Assembly (NCBI GenBank): GCA_029262995.1
Contig: JAJCYH010000017.1
Coordinates: 1 to 46,646, forward strand
Direction of reading: 5' to 3'
DNA from: Saprospiraceae bacterium
GTDB lineage: Bacteria > Bacteroidota > Bacteroidia > Chitinophagales > Saprospiraceae
Length of the DNA: 46,646 bases
Shown here: positions 18,739 to 28,526 of the stretch, piece by piece
How the letters are laid out: each line of letters begins with the position of its first letter
Position numbering within the stretch: the stretch's first letter is position 1
Translations under genes and position numbers: made by a program
Notes under the pieces: generated by a model
Told to the model about the DNA's origin: nothing
Databases searched by the model: none
Seen by the model: only the letters and a program-made list of their open reading frames with translations

Positions 18739-19474
18739 ATCTATAATTCTTTGTACTTTTTTATTATTTACCATAGCCTGTAGCAGTTCAAAACAACATA
18801 TATCCGATGTTAATGTAGAATATGTTCGTGCTTCTGAAATATATGATCATGAAGGTCCATCCAAAATTCAAGAAATGATCATTCCATACAAAACAGAGAT
18901 GGAAAGTGAAATGGGTCTTATTTTGGGTTATCTGCCTGAAGATTTAATAAAAGACAGACCTAATTCCAACATGGGCAATTGGTTCGCTGATGCATTGCTA
19001 GAGATGTCTAATAAATACGATAATCAAAATGTAGATATCGCCATTCAAAACTATGGAGGACTTAGAATTCCTTTTTTAGCAAAAGGAGAGATAACAAAAG
19101 GTAATATCTACGAATTAATGCCATTTGATAATAAATTGATCGTTCTTGATCTTAATGCGACTCTACTTCAACGCCTTTTAGATGAAATTGCCAACAGCGG
19201 AGGATGGCCCATCAGTCAGGGATTAAATTTCAAAATTGATAATGGTAAAGCTGTTGCTATTAAATTCAATGAAATGGATCTAGATATCAACAAAACCTAT
19301 AGAGTAGCTATGCCTGATTATATTGCAAATGGTGGAGGGGATTGTGATTTCCTTATTGAAATAGAACAAAAGCATTCTGGTACCTATATTAGAGATGTTA
19401 TCATTGAATATCTTTCTGATTTAAAAAACCAAAACAGAGAAATAACTATTGATAAATCAAAACGAATCTTTTAA
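18731..19474 (+). CDS. 5'-nucleotidase C-terminal domain as a separate lipoprotein
   Basis: 247 residues. The signal ends in the lipobox FTIAC (Cys17). The rest is one 5_nucleotid_C domain, the substrate-binding half of UshA/NutA-type nucleotidases. Visible motifs are SNMGNWFADALLEM, VDIAIQNYGGLR, GNIYELMPFDNKL and the DYIANGGGDCDFL loop. In most bacteria this domain is fused after a metallophosphoesterase domain in one chain. Here the catalytic half is the next gene, one base downstream, in reversed order. The two products probably work together in the periplasm or at the outer membrane to strip phosphate from nucleotides. Confidence 0.88.
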   Translation: MLKSIILCTFLLFTIACSSSKQHISDVNVEYVRASEIYDHEGPSKIQEMIIPYKTEMESEMGLILGYLPEDLIKDRPNSNMGNWFADALLEMSNKYDNQNVDIAIQNYGGLRIPFLAKGEITKGNIYELMPFDNKLIVLDLNATLLQRLLDEIANSGGWPISQGLNFKIDNGKAVAIKFNEMDLDINKTYRVAMPDYIANGGGDCDFLIEIEQKHSGTYIRDVIIEYLSDLKNQNREITIDKSKRIF

Positions 19475-19475
19475 C

Positions 19476-20393
19476 ATGGAAAGAAGAAGATTTCTCAACC
19501 AAAGTATCAAAGGATCATTGCTTTTGGCAAGTGCCAAGTTTCCATTTAAGGCATTTACTGATGACCCAAATATTTCGAAACTAACCATCCTTCACACCAA
19601 TGATGTTCATAGTCGTATCGAACCATTTCCAATGGATGGTGGGAGAAATCAAGGACTAGGCGGAGCGGTCAGAAGGGCTCAAATGATTCAAGATATTCGT
19701 ACTGAAGAAGAAAACGTGTTGCTTTTTGATAGTGGAGATATCTTTCAGGGTACTCCCTATTTCAATATGTTTGGTGGCGAATTAGAAATCAAACTAATGT
19801 CAAAGATGAAGTATGACGCATCGACAATGGGTAATCATGATTTTGATGCAGGAGTAGACGGATTTGACAAGCAGTTGGTTCATGCCAATTTCCCTTTCTT
19901 GGTAAGCAACTATGATTTTAGCGATACAATACTTGATTCAAAAATCAAAAAACATCAAATATTTCAACTCGATGATCTTAAGATCGGTGTTACTGGTGTT
20001 GGTATTGAATTGCATAGTTTGGTGCCTGATAGTCTAACAAAAGGAACAAGGTATCTTAACCCTATTGTTCACGCTGAAAGACAAGCAAAATATTTAAAAG
20101 ATGATGAAGGATGTGATTATGTCATCTGTCTTTCTCACTTGGGTTACGAATATCGCAATGACAAAGTTTCTGATATTCACCTTGCTCAAAATACAGAAAA
20201 CATCGATTTAATACTTGGGGGTCACACACATACATTTATGTCTAAGCCAGATATACGAAGAAATAAAAAAGGAAATGAGCTTATAATTAGTCAAGCAGGT
20301 TGGGCTGGAATTCTCCTTGGACGTGTTGATATCCTTTTTGAGAAAAATAAAAAGAACCGTTGCATAAGTTGTAAAAATGCCTTTATCAAGTAG
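19476..20393 (+). CDS. 5'-nucleotidase catalytic (metallophosphoesterase) domain, Tat-exported
   Basis: 305 residues from the ATG at 19476, one base after the previous stop. An upstream in-frame ATG at 19449 lies inside the previous gene and would spoil the signal, so it was not used. The chain begins MERRRFLNQS, a twin-arginine export motif, so it is probably exported folded with its metals. Two-metal phosphoesterase motifs are HTNDVHSR, FDSGDIFQGTP, TMGNHDFDAG, LSHLGY and LGGHTHTF. The chain stops where the C-terminal nucleotidase domain would begin. That domain is the preceding gene. Confidence 0.88.
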   Translation: MERRRFLNQSIKGSLLLASAKFPFKAFTDDPNISKLTILHTNDVHSRIEPFPMDGGRNQGLGGAVRRAQMIQDIRTEEENVLLFDSGDIFQGTPYFNMFGGELEIKLMSKMKYDASTMGNHDFDAGVDGFDKQLVHANFPFLVSNYDFSDTILDSKIKKHQIFQLDDLKIGVTGVGIELHSLVPDSLTKGTRYLNPIVHAERQAKYLKDDEGCDYVICLSHLGYEYRNDKVSDIHLAQNTENIDLILGGHTHTFMSKPDIRRNKKGNELIISQAGWAGILLGRVDILFEKNKKNRCISCKNAFIK

Positions 20394-20701
20394 GTTTTAT
20401 TGTGTATTAGCTCTTTACAGATTACAGAATAAATTATCTATAATTAATTGAATATCAAAGTTATATACATTAATATTTATCATAATGTATATAATTGCAG
20501 TGATTTATCGGCAGAAGTGATTTTTTTTTGAAAAAACCTAATTACTTCCTTTGTGCACACGAGTTTTTTTCCAATATTTGTTCACTCCTAAATCGATACA
20601 TCCAGGAAATCGTTTTAATTAATAATTAAAGCTATTCCAAAAACTGGAGACTTAATCGTAGATCATTTTTTGTAATTGTAATGTTTTAAAACAGTAGCTT
20701 G
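20394..20701. other. Intergenic region upstream of dnaA with two AT palindromes
   Basis: About 308 bp, very AT-rich. It has a perfect 12-bp inverted repeat (20461-20472 with 20483-20494, loop of 10) and a 17-bp palindrome (20614-20630, arms TTTAATTA and TAATTAAA). No match to the DnaA box TTATnCACA was found on either strand, so there is no sequence support for oriC here. No clean TAnnTTTG promoter was found. Confidence 0.5.
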
Positions 20702-22081
20702 ATGAATCAAACGCATGCATCAATTTGGGAAAGTTGTCTCTCAATCATAAAATCAAATTTAACAGATAAGAGTTTCAACACCTGGTTTAATCCTATCAAG
20801 TCTATTAAGTTCGAAAACAACATTTTAACCATACAAGTACCAAATAGATTTTTCTATGACTATATCGAGGAACACTATTTAGGTACTTTGAAAAAAACAA
20901 TTTACCAGGTACTTGGGCCAAAAGGTCAACTTGAATATAAAATTTTAGTTGACTCTCCTACTCATTCACATTCCAACGATAATGGTTTTAGCTCAAAGGA
21001 CATTAAAAATCCCTTCGTAATACCAGGATTGAAGAAAACAAAAATTGAAAGCTACCTTATCCCAAAATATACTTTTGAAAATTATATTGAAGGAGATTGT
21101 AACAGACTGGGAAGATCTGCAGGTCTATCCATCAGTAAAAAGCCAGGAGGAACAGCTTTTAACCCTTTGCTAATATACGGAGATGTTGGTCTAGGCAAAA
21201 CACATCTTGCCCATTCTATTGGAAATGAGATCCTTAAATCCTTTCCTAATCAAAATGTCCTGTATATAACTACTGAAGCATTTACCAACCAAATTGTTGC
21301 CGCTATTAAAAACGGTACAATGGATGACTTGATTCATTATTATCAATTGATTGATACCCTTATCGTTGATGATATTCAATTTCTTTCAGGTAGAGACAAA
21401 ACACAAGATATTTTCTTTAACATTTTCAACCAGTTACAACAAACCGGTAAACAAATAATTTTAACTTCAGACAGGCCTCCCAAAGACCTTGAGGGAATTA
21501 AGGAACGCTTGATCAATCGCTTTAAGTGGGGATTGACAGCCGACCTTAAATCCCCTGATTTTGAAACAAGATTGGCTATTTTAGAACATAAAATGGGTGA
21601 TGACGTATCTGAAGTTCCTCATAATGTAATGGAATACATCTGTTTCAACATCAAAAACAATATAAGAGAACTGGAAGGTGTCATGATCTCTCTTTTGGCT
21701 CAAGCTAATCTTAATAATAGAAAAGTGGATGTTGAATTAGCCAAAGAAATTATACAAAAATTTGTCACTCAACTCAATAAAAGCATCACAGTTGAAAATA
21801 TTGCTTCACTGGTAGCAGAACATTTTGACGTTCCTATTGAAACATTAAGCAGCAAGACAAGAAAGCGCCAAGTTGTCATAGCAAGACAGCTGTCAATGTA
21901 TCTTGCAAAGAATTATACTAAAAGTTCACTTAAGACAATTGGCGACAATTTTGGCGGAAAGGACCACAGCACGGTGATATACTCGATCAATACTGTTCGT
22001 GACCTAATAGACACAGATTCACTTTTTAAAGATACAGTTGCTGAATTAGAAAAAAAAGTAGAACTTAGTTTTATGACCTAA
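20702..22081 (+). CDS. dnaA: Chromosomal replication initiator protein DnaA
   Basis: 459 residues from the ATG at 20702. A TTG three bases before is also in frame, but the ATG is the better start. Domain I is at the N-terminus (SIWESCLSIIKSNLTDKSF). The AAA+ domain has Walker A GDVGLGKTH, Walker B TLIVDDIQFLSG and the arginine-finger region IKERLINRFKWG. The C-terminal DNA-binding domain carries the signature FGGKDHSTVIYSINTV. It binds DnaA boxes and melts the origin. The next gene starts 15 bases after the stop, on the same strand. Confidence 0.97.
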   Translation: MNQTHASIWESCLSIIKSNLTDKSFNTWFNPIKSIKFENNILTIQVPNRFFYDYIEEHYLGTLKKTIYQVLGPKGQLEYKILVDSPTHSHSNDNGFSSKDIKNPFVIPGLKKTKIESYLIPKYTFENYIEGDCNRLGRSAGLSISKKPGGTAFNPLLIYGDVGLGKTHLAHSIGNEILKSFPNQNVLYITTEAFTNQIVAAIKNGTMDDLIHYYQLIDTLIVDDIQFLSGRDKTQDIFFNIFNQLQQTGKQIILTSDRPPKDLEGIKERLINRFKWGLTADLKSPDFETRLAILEHKMGDDVSEVPHNVMEYICFNIKNNIRELEGVMISLLAQANLNNRKVDVELAKEIIQKFVTQLNKSITVENIASLVAEHFDVPIETLSSKTRKRQVVIARQLSMYLAKNYTKSSLKTIGDNFGGKDHSTVIYSINTVRDLIDTDSLFKDTVAELEKKVELSFMT

Positions 22082-22096
22082 TGAAAAGATCGTGCT

Positions 22097-23263
22097 ATGA
22101 AACATCTGATTAATTTAGGTGTTACAGTCGTCCTTTTACATTTGTTTATTCCCCTTCACAGCCAAACCGGTTTAAGCAAAGCCGACTATACGGTAAGACC
22201 TCTTTTTGAACTGGATCAACTAAGCACAGGAGAAGCTTACCCCTGGATTAGCGATGATGGCTTAAGGCTCTATTATACAGCCCACAATAAACAATTCAAA
22301 GTTTCTTCCATTTGGTTTTCACAAAGAGATAACATCAATGCCACTTTTGATGAACATCAGCTGATTCCTTGCAATTCAAAAAGCAATGACAACCTATCTC
22401 CCTGGTTGAGTGAGGATGAAAAAACCATTGCCTTTGTCCAAAGAACTCCAACAGGGGAAAGGATGACAGAAATTTTTATCAGTAAAAGAAATTCAACCAA
22501 TCAAAATTTTAACAAGACACAGAAAATTGAATTAAAAGGTGGTATCAAGGGTACAGTTATTTCTCCCAGCTTTACGCAAAATATGGAACAACTCTACTTT
22601 TTCAATGAATATAAGGCGCATGCATATATCTTAATCTTTAAAAGAGAATCTGAATATGTTTACAGCTTTAGATCTGAAATGGCATTCCCTAAGAAATATA
22701 TAGTCAAGTCAGGTAAATTAAGCAACGATGGATTAGAATACTTTATCTCCTTAGACGAAAGAAGAAAAAAGCCTTGTTTATATACACTCGAGCGCAAAAA
22801 CCTTGATGAAAACTTTGCACTAATTAAAAAATTTAATTCCGATCTTATCAATCATCCTGAGCACCGAAACCACCAGGTCTTCTTTAGCCATTCGAAAGAT
22901 TTTATAGTTTTCACACGATCCCTAAAAAACGAATGGGATAGTAATGGAATATTTATAGCTCAAAATAAAGAATACATTATTCCAAAGCCTGCGATCGCAA
23001 CAAACACTCTTCACAATTATATTCTAGAAAATATTGTTGTATTCCCGAACCCTTCAATTGATCAAATCTATTTTAAAAATACCTCAAACAAAAATCTGGA
23101 AGTTCTAATTTATGATTCCTCAGGAAGAATCGTAAGGAAGATATCCCAACTTGTAGATCATAAAGCAATAAATATTTCAGATCTAAATTCAGGAAGCTAT
23201 TACCTTCGATTAGTAGATATGGATACTGGAAATTATAGAATAATAAAACACATCAAACTGTAG
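22097..23263 (+). CDS. Secreted PD40-type beta-propeller protein with T9SS sorting domain
   Basis: 388 residues. The signal peptide ends near IPLHSQ. Residues 35-290 carry repeated propeller-like blades (GEAYPWISDDGLRLYYTA, then NLSPWLSEDEKTIAFVQ), as in WD40-like PD40 proteins. Residues about 310-388 are a type A T9SS sorting domain: VVFPNPSIDQIYF, VLIYDSSGRIVRK, NSGSYYLRL, then a basic end. It should be moved across the outer membrane and anchored to the surface. The role is unknown. It follows dnaA by 15 bases and meets obgE tail to tail with three bases between. Confidence 0.85.
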   Translation: MKHLINLGVTVVLLHLFIPLHSQTGLSKADYTVRPLFELDQLSTGEAYPWISDDGLRLYYTAHNKQFKVSSIWFSQRDNINATFDEHQLIPCNSKSNDNLSPWLSEDEKTIAFVQRTPTGERMTEIFISKRNSTNQNFNKTQKIELKGGIKGTVISPSFTQNMEQLYFFNEYKAHAYILIFKRESEYVYSFRSEMAFPKKYIVKSGKLSNDGLEYFISLDERRKKPCLYTLERKNLDENFALIKKFNSDLINHPEHRNHQVFFSHSKDFIVFTRSLKNEWDSNGIFIAQNKEYIIPKPAIATNTLHNYILENIVVFPNPSIDQIYFKNTSNKNLEVLIYDSSGRIVRKISQLVDHKAINISDLNSGSYYLRLVDMDTGNYRIIKHIKL

Positions 23264-23266
23264 AAA

Positions 23267-24271
23267 TTATTCGATAGAATTTTCTTGGATTTTATTCCAG
23301 ATCAAATCCTTCAATTCAGGAATTCCCTTTTGTGAAACTGAGGAAATAAATATACTTGGAATATCGACTTCAATCTCTTTTTTTATAAGCTTGATCAATT
23401 CTGCATCCAGTAAATCTGATTTGGTTATGGCAAGTAACCTTGGCTTATCCATTAATTCAGGGTTATATTTTTCAAGCTCTTTTAACAATATCCTATATTG
23501 CTCATTAATATTAGCGGCCTCAGCAGATACCATAAAAAGAAGTAAAGAATTTCTTTCGATATGCCTTAAAAATCTAATACCCAAGCCTTTCCCTTCGGCT
23601 GCACCCTCAATTATTCCAGGTATATCCGCCATAATAAAAGATCGTGTATCACGATATTTAACAATACCAAGGTTAGGTACCAAAGTGGTAAATGCATAGT
23701 TGGCAATCTTTGGCTTAGCTGCGGATACCACAGACAGTAAAGTAGATTTTCCTGCATTGGGAAATCCTACCAAACCAACATCTGCCAATATTTTAAGCTC
23801 AAGGATTTTAGCACTCTCTTGACCAGATTCGCCCGGTTGGGCATATCTAGGTGTCTGTCTTGTACTTGATTTAAAATGTGTGTTGCCTAGACCACCACGC
23901 CCTCCTTGAAGAAGTACCTTTGTTTCTCCATGCTCAGTAATCTCAAAATGAACCTCACCAGTTTCTGCATCTTTTGCTACTGTACCTAAAGGGACCTCCA
24001 AAATGATATCCTCTCCTTGAGATCCTGACTTATTAGTACCTGATCCATTCACACCTCTTTCAGCTATTACATGTTTACGGTATTTCAATGGCAATAAGGT
24101 CCACATCTGCTTATTCCCTTTGATGATAATATGTCCTCCACGACCACCATCTCCACCATCCGGACCTCCTTTTGCCGTCAGTTTATCTCTGTAAAAATGC
24201 ACAGCACCAGCTCCTCCCGCTCCTGATCTGAAATAAATTTTTACATAATCAACAAAATTCTGCTCTGCCAT
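23267..24271 (-). CDS. obgE: GTPase ObgE/CgtA
   Basis: 334 residues from the Met of [10 protein letters not shown]. Another Met two codons earlier is possible. The glycine-rich Obg fold (1-158) is clear from [16 protein letters not shown] and [13 protein letters not shown]. The G domain has GFPNAGKST (G1), the FTTLVPNLG switch (G2), DIPGIIEGA (G3) and ITKSDL (G4, in place of NKxD). It is a conserved GTPase linked to ribosome assembly and the stress response. The short C-terminal extension found in some species is absent. Confidence 0.95.
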   Translation of the reverse strand: MAEQNFVDYVKIYFRSGAGGAGAVHFYRDKLTAKGGPDGGDGGRGGHIIIKGNKQMWTLLPLKYRKHVIAERGVNGSGTNKSGSQGEDIILEVPLGTVAKDAETGEVHFEITEHGETKVLLQGGRGGLGNTHFKSSTRQTPRYAQPGESGQESAKILELKILADVGLVGFPNAGKSTLLSVVSAAKPKIANYAFTTLVPNLGIVKYRDTRSFIMADIPGIIEGAAEGKGLGIRFLRHIERNSLLLFMVSAEAANINEQYRILLKELEKYNPELMDKPRLLAITKSDLLDAELIKLIKKEIEVDIPSIFISSVSQKGIPELKDLIWNKIQENSIE

Positions 24272-24331
24272 TTGCATTAATTCTTAAACTAAATAAGACC
24301 TTTACGACCTCAATTAAAGATCAAAAATAAA

Positions 24332-24360
24332 CAAAGCTATACTGTCATGGATAAAACAAA
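24332..24360 (-). promoter_or_regulatory. Candidate promoter for obgE
   Basis: On the minus strand TAGCTTTG (24339-24332) fits TAnnTTTG, with TTTG (24360-24357) upstream at a 17-base spacing, slightly under the usual 19-21. The leader would be about 50 bases. The -33 part lies inside the first codons of the divergent crotonase gene. Confidence 0.4.
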
Positions 24361-25114
24361 AGAAGGATACGTAAAAACAGAACATAAGAACGGGCTTGCC
24401 GTAATAGAATTTTATCACCCATCACATAATTCCCTTCCATCCAATTTGCTGAAAAGCTTGGCTTCAACCATCTTGGATTGTGGAGCAGATAAAAAGATTA
24501 ATTTGATTCTACTTAAAAGTTCGGGTGATAGAACATTTTGCGCTGGTGCAAGTTTTGATGAATTGGTATCTATTCAAGATGAAACTGCTGGCAAAACTTT
24601 CTTTATGGGATTTGCCAATGTCATCAATGCGATTAGAAATTGTGGTAAAATCGTTATTGGCCGAGTTCAAGGGAAAGCCGTTGGAGGTGGAGTAGGTTTG
24701 GCTTCCGCCGTTGATTATTGTTTTGCTACCAAATATGCTTCCATTAAACTTAGTGAATTGGCTGTGGGTATTGGTCCCTTTGTAATTGGACCTTCAGTAG
24801 TGAGAAAAATGTCCTCATCTGCATTCAGCCAATTGGCACTTGATGCAACAAATTGGCAGACAGCTCAATGGGCAAAGAGCTACGGCTTATATCATGAAGT
24901 ATTTGATTCAATCGAATTACTGGATCATAAACTACAAGAGTTTATTGAAACACTACTCACAATGAATCCTGAAGCATTAGGTCTTCTTAAAAAAGTATTT
25001 TGGGAAGACACAGAAAATTGGGATACCCTTTTAGAAAAAAGAGCAGAAATAAGCGGCAAATTGGTTTTATCAAAATTTTCTAAAGAAACCATTGCAGGGT
25101 TCCTAAACAATTAA
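24347..25114 (+). CDS. Enoyl-CoA hydratase/isomerase (crotonase) family protein
   Basis: 255 residues, typical length. The two oxyanion-hole segments are seen: RTFCAGASFDEL (64-67 core) and GKAVGGGVGLASA (109-121). Glu137 in LSELAVGIGP is at the place of the first catalytic Glu of hydratases. The second catalytic Glu is not obvious, so the reaction may be isomerisation, hydrolysis or lyase chemistry on an acyl-CoA instead of hydration. It precedes the HDAC-like gene by 44 bases, with priA next, all on the plus strand. The substrate is unknown. Confidence 0.88.
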   Translation: MDKTKEGYVKTEHKNGLAVIEFYHPSHNSLPSNLLKSLASTILDCGADKKINLILLKSSGDRTFCAGASFDELVSIQDETAGKTFFMGFANVINAIRNCGKIVIGRVQGKAVGGGVGLASAVDYCFATKYASIKLSELAVGIGPFVIGPSVVRKMSSSAFSQLALDATNWQTAQWAKSYGLYHEVFDSIELLDHKLQEFIETLLTMNPEALGLLKKVFWEDTENWDTLLEKRAEISGKLVLSKFSKETIAGFLNN

Positions 25115-25158
25115 GCCAAGTCAATGAACCAATTACCTGCTGATATGTAATTAGTCTA

Positions 25159-26060
25159 ATGTTAAAAATTGCATTCTCAGAAATATATAAATATCAATTG
25201 CTGGATGGTCATCGTTTCTCGATGAAAAAGTATGAATTGCTGCCAGAGCAATTGTCATATGAAGGCACAATAAACAAGGATAATTTTTTTCATCCCATTC
25301 CATTATCAGAAAAGAAATCCTTTTAACTCATACAAAGGATTATCTAGACAAATTAAATCATTTGACATTAAACAGAAAAAAAGAAAGAAATATTGGATTC
25401 CCCGTCCCCAAAGGACCCATAGAAAGAGCTAAAGTAATCTCTGGTGGCACTTACCAATGCGCTATTTATGCACTCCAAAACGACATATCAATGAATATTG
25501 CCGGTGGTACGCATCATGCATTTAAAGATAAAGTAGAGAGCTTTTGTGTTTTTAATGATATGGCAATTGCTTCCATGCTTCTCCTTCATCATAAACTAGC
25601 TAATAAAATCCTATTTGTAGATTTAGATGTTCATCAAGGCAATGGAAATGCTAATATTTTCAAAAATGATCCAAGAGTCTTTACTTTTAGTCTTCATGCT
25701 GAGAACAACTATCAACAAAGAAAAGAAAAATCTGATCTTGATATTGGAGTTGCTGACAAAATAGAAGACGAGGTCTATCTGAAAATTTTATATAACACAC
25801 TACCAGTACATATAGAAAGTGAAAAACCTGATTTGATTTTCTGTCAATCAGGTGTAGATATCCTTGAAACAGGTAAATTGGGTAGGTTATCTGTAAGCAT
25901 TAAAGCTTGTAAAAAAAGTGATCACTTCCTCCTTGAACAATGTTTCAAAAACAATATCCCAATAGTCGTCACAATGGAAGGTGGATATTCCGTAAAAATT
26001 TCTGACATTATAGAAGCACACGCCAATACTTACAGGGCGGTACAATATATTTTCTTTTAG
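25159..26060 (+). pseudogene. Histone deacetylase-like amidohydrolase, frameshifted in a poly-T run
   Basis: The ATG at 25159 starts MLKIAFSEIYKYQLLDGHRFSM, typical of the bacterial HDAC/AcuC family, but the frame ends at a TAA near 25326. The rest of the protein continues one base out of frame: KEILLTHTKDYLDKLN, then GGTHHAFKD (tandem active-site His), CVFNDMAIA, DLDVHQGNG (metal Asp and His), CQSGVDILE, GRLSVS and TMEGGYS. Adding a single T to the T7 run at 25284-25290 would join both parts into one chain of about 300 residues, the normal family length. All other motifs are intact, so the break is recent, a sequencing slip, or bypassed by slippage. The family removes acetyl groups from lysine or small amides. 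Confidence 0.85.
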
Positions 26061-26074
26061 TAATTTGCTATCCC

Positions 26075-28522
26075 TTGAGTGAAAAAAAATACATATCTGT
26101 AATTCTGCCCCTAGCTGTACCTAAAGTTTACAGCTATTCTGTGCCTGTAGAGTTATGGACTGACATACAGTTTGGAATCCGTGTTGAAGTTCCTCTTCGC
26201 AATAAATTATATTCAGCTATAGTTATCGCAGAAACTGAAAAGCCAGATACACTTCATAAGGTCCGTGATATCAGGAGCATTATTGACAAACTGCCGATCA
26301 TCACGAAAGATCAATTTAAGTTCTGGACATGGATGTCAAAGTATTATCTCTCAACAATTGGAGAAGTAATGAATGTTGCTATGCCTGCTGGATTAAAATT
26401 AAATAGTGAAACCAAATTAATTGCAAGAGAAGGTGTTGATAGTTACAAACTTGAACTTGATGAAAAAGAATTCCTTTTGGCAGAAGCCATAAGCATCCAA
26501 AATGAACTCAGCATAGATCAGGTTCAAGAAATCCTGAATCAAAAAACCGTTTATCCAATTATAAAATCACTATTAGACAAAGAAATACTCTATATCAAAG
26601 AAGAGCTTAAATCTGGTTTTGCCGTAAAAAAAGAAGATTTTATATCCTTTACAGATCAGTTTACAGAAGATGAGCAATCCATGCATGGTGCTTTGGATCT
26701 TGTTAAAAGGTCAGAAAAGCAAACACGCGCATTATTGAGTTTTTTAAATCATGGAAGGGAATCAATATGGATTGCTAAATCCATCATTTGCAAAGAGGCA
26801 GATGTCGGTGGAGAGGTGATAAAAGCAATGGTTAAAAAGAACATTTTTAATATAGAAAAACAAGAAGTCAGCAGAATAGGAACTCAAGAACTAAATCATG
26901 AAGAAAGCTCTGAATTAAATCCTGATCAAGTTGAAGCCGTAAAACAAATCAATCAATTTTATAAAGAAAAAGATCATGTTCTTCTTTTTGGTGTGACCGG
27001 TAGCGGTAAAACAAGAGTATATATTGAGCTGATCAATAAATGTATCTCAGAAGGTAAACAAGTTTTATACTTGTTGCCTGAAATAGCCCTAACGACTCAA
27101 ATTGTAGATAGACTTACCAAAGTATACAGCGGAGACATTGGCGTTTATCATAGCAAAATGACCAATAATAACAGGGTCGAATTATGGAATGCTTCTTTAA
27201 ATGGTAAATCTCTTATTATGGGTGCCAGGTCAAGTTTGTTTCTTCCCTTTTCAAACCTTGGCCTTATTATAATTGATGAAGAACATGATAGCTCTTACAA
27301 ACAAAGTGAGCCATCCCCTCGATATAATGCTAGAGATGCTGCCTTATATCTTTCGACGATTACTGGAGCAAAAGTTCTTATGGGAAGCGCTACTCCATCC
27401 CTGTCTACGTACCTCAACGCCATAAATAATAAATATGGTTTAGTTAAACTTTTAGAAAGACATGGTGATTCAGTTTTGCCTGAAATGAAGGTCGTAGACC
27501 TTAAGGAAAAATATAAAATGGGATTGATGTCATCTCTTTTTAGCAACGACCTTAAAGCTGCCATTCAAAAAGCATTAGATCAAAAAGAGCAAGTACTTCT
27601 ATTTCAAAATAGACGAGGTTATTCTCCTACCATCAAATGTGTACAATGTGACTTTCATGCTGGATGCCCCAATTGCGATGTCAGTTTAACACTTCATCAA
27701 TTGTACGAAGAATTAAGATGTCATTATTGTGGCTACAAACACCAATTGCCTAAGTCTTGTCCTCAATGCGGGCATAGAGAGCTAGACAAACTTGGTTTTG
27801 GAACTGAGAAGATTGAAATGGAAATTCAAAAGCAATTTCCAAATAGCGTTGTCAAACGAATGGATTATGATACTGCTAAAACCAAAGCAGCTTATGAAAA
27901 AATAATTACTGAATTTCAAAATGGCGAGATAGATATCCTTGTTGGTACACAAATGATCACCAAAGGCTTAGATTTTAATAACATAAGCGTTGTAGGAATA
28001 TTAAATGCGGATAGACTATTGTTCTTTCCTGATTTCAATGCAAATGAAAGAGCCTTCCAACTCATAACCCAAGTAGCGGGTAGAGCAGGCAGAAGAGGTA
28101 AAAAAGGTCAGGTAATCATACAGACCTTTAGTCCAATGCATCCCGTAATAATGGAAACGCAAAAGTATAACTATAAACAGTACTACCACAGAGAACTATC
28201 CGAGAGAAAAAACTTTCTCTATCCTCCCTTTTACAGAATGATAAGGTTAACGATTAAGCACAAAAAATTCCCTGTAGCAGAAGAGGCCTCCAAAATTATG
28301 GCGAGTAAATTACAAAAGAAGCTCGGCAGCCGTGTCTTAGGACCAACCATTCCTGGCATATCAAGAATCAGAGGATTCTATCATATGCAGATTACAATCA
28401 AGATGGAAAAGAAAAGGACAGTAGTTGAGAAAATCAAAGAATTGATCCTTGAATATCGTGACGAAATCCTCAACATGCAAGGCAAAAAATCCTTACGCTT
28501 TGCCATTGACGTTGACCCTTAG
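26075..28522 (+). CDS. priA: Primosomal protein N' (replication restart helicase PriA)
   Basis: 815 residues with all PriA parts: an N-terminal DNA-binding domain (1-105), Walker A GVTGSGKT (306-313), Walker B DEEH (401-404), the QSEPSPRYNARD loop, a zinc region with eight Cys between 522 and 565 (CVQC, CPNC, CHYC, CPQC) and helicase motifs TQMITKGLDF and QVAGRAGRRG. The start must be TTG at 26075, since the next in-frame ATG falls inside the 3' wing domain. It restarts stalled replication forks. It begins 14 bases after the HDAC-like gene, so the two likely share a transcript. Confidence 0.95.
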   Translation: MSEKKYISVILPLAVPKVYSYSVPVELWTDIQFGIRVEVPLRNKLYSAIVIAETEKPDTLHKVRDIRSIIDKLPIITKDQFKFWTWMSKYYLSTIGEVMNVAMPAGLKLNSETKLIAREGVDSYKLELDEKEFLLAEAISIQNELSIDQVQEILNQKTVYPIIKSLLDKEILYIKEELKSGFAVKKEDFISFTDQFTEDEQSMHGALDLVKRSEKQTRALLSFLNHGRESIWIAKSIICKEADVGGEVIKAMVKKNIFNIEKQEVSRIGTQELNHEESSELNPDQVEAVKQINQFYKEKDHVLLFGVTGSGKTRVYIELINKCISEGKQVLYLLPEIALTTQIVDRLTKVYSGDIGVYHSKMTNNNRVELWNASLNGKSLIMGARSSLFLPFSNLGLIIIDEEHDSSYKQSEPSPRYNARDAALYLSTITGAKVLMGSATPSLSTYLNAINNKYGLVKLLERHGDSVLPEMKVVDLKEKYKMGLMSSLFSNDLKAAIQKALDQKEQVLLFQNRRGYSPTIKCVQCDFHAGCPNCDVSLTLHQLYEELRCHYCGYKHQLPKSCPQCGHRELDKLGFGTEKIEMEIQKQFPNSVVKRMDYDTAKTKAAYEKIITEFQNGEIDILVGTQMITKGLDFNNISVVGILNADRLLFFPDFNANERAFQLITQVAGRAGRRGKKGQVIIQTFSPMHPVIMETQKYNYKQYYHRELSERKNFLYPPFYRMIRLTIKHKKFPVAEEASKIMASKLQKKLGSRVLGPTIPGISRIRGFYHMQITIKMEKKRTVVEKIKELILEYRDEILNMQGKKSLRFAIDVDP

Positions 28523-28526
28523 CATA

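Noticed and set aside
20394-20701. Replication origin next to dnaA
   Set aside because: No TTATnCACA match on either strand. AT-rich palindromes alone do not support an origin.
20699-20701. TTG as the dnaA start
   Set aside because: An ATG follows directly, so the TTG adds only one residue and is less likely.
25284-25326. Programmed ribosomal frameshift in the HDAC-like gene
   Set aside because: There is a T7 slippery run, but I see no downstream stem and the family has no known use of frameshifting. A read error or slippage is simpler. Kept as an open option in the findings.
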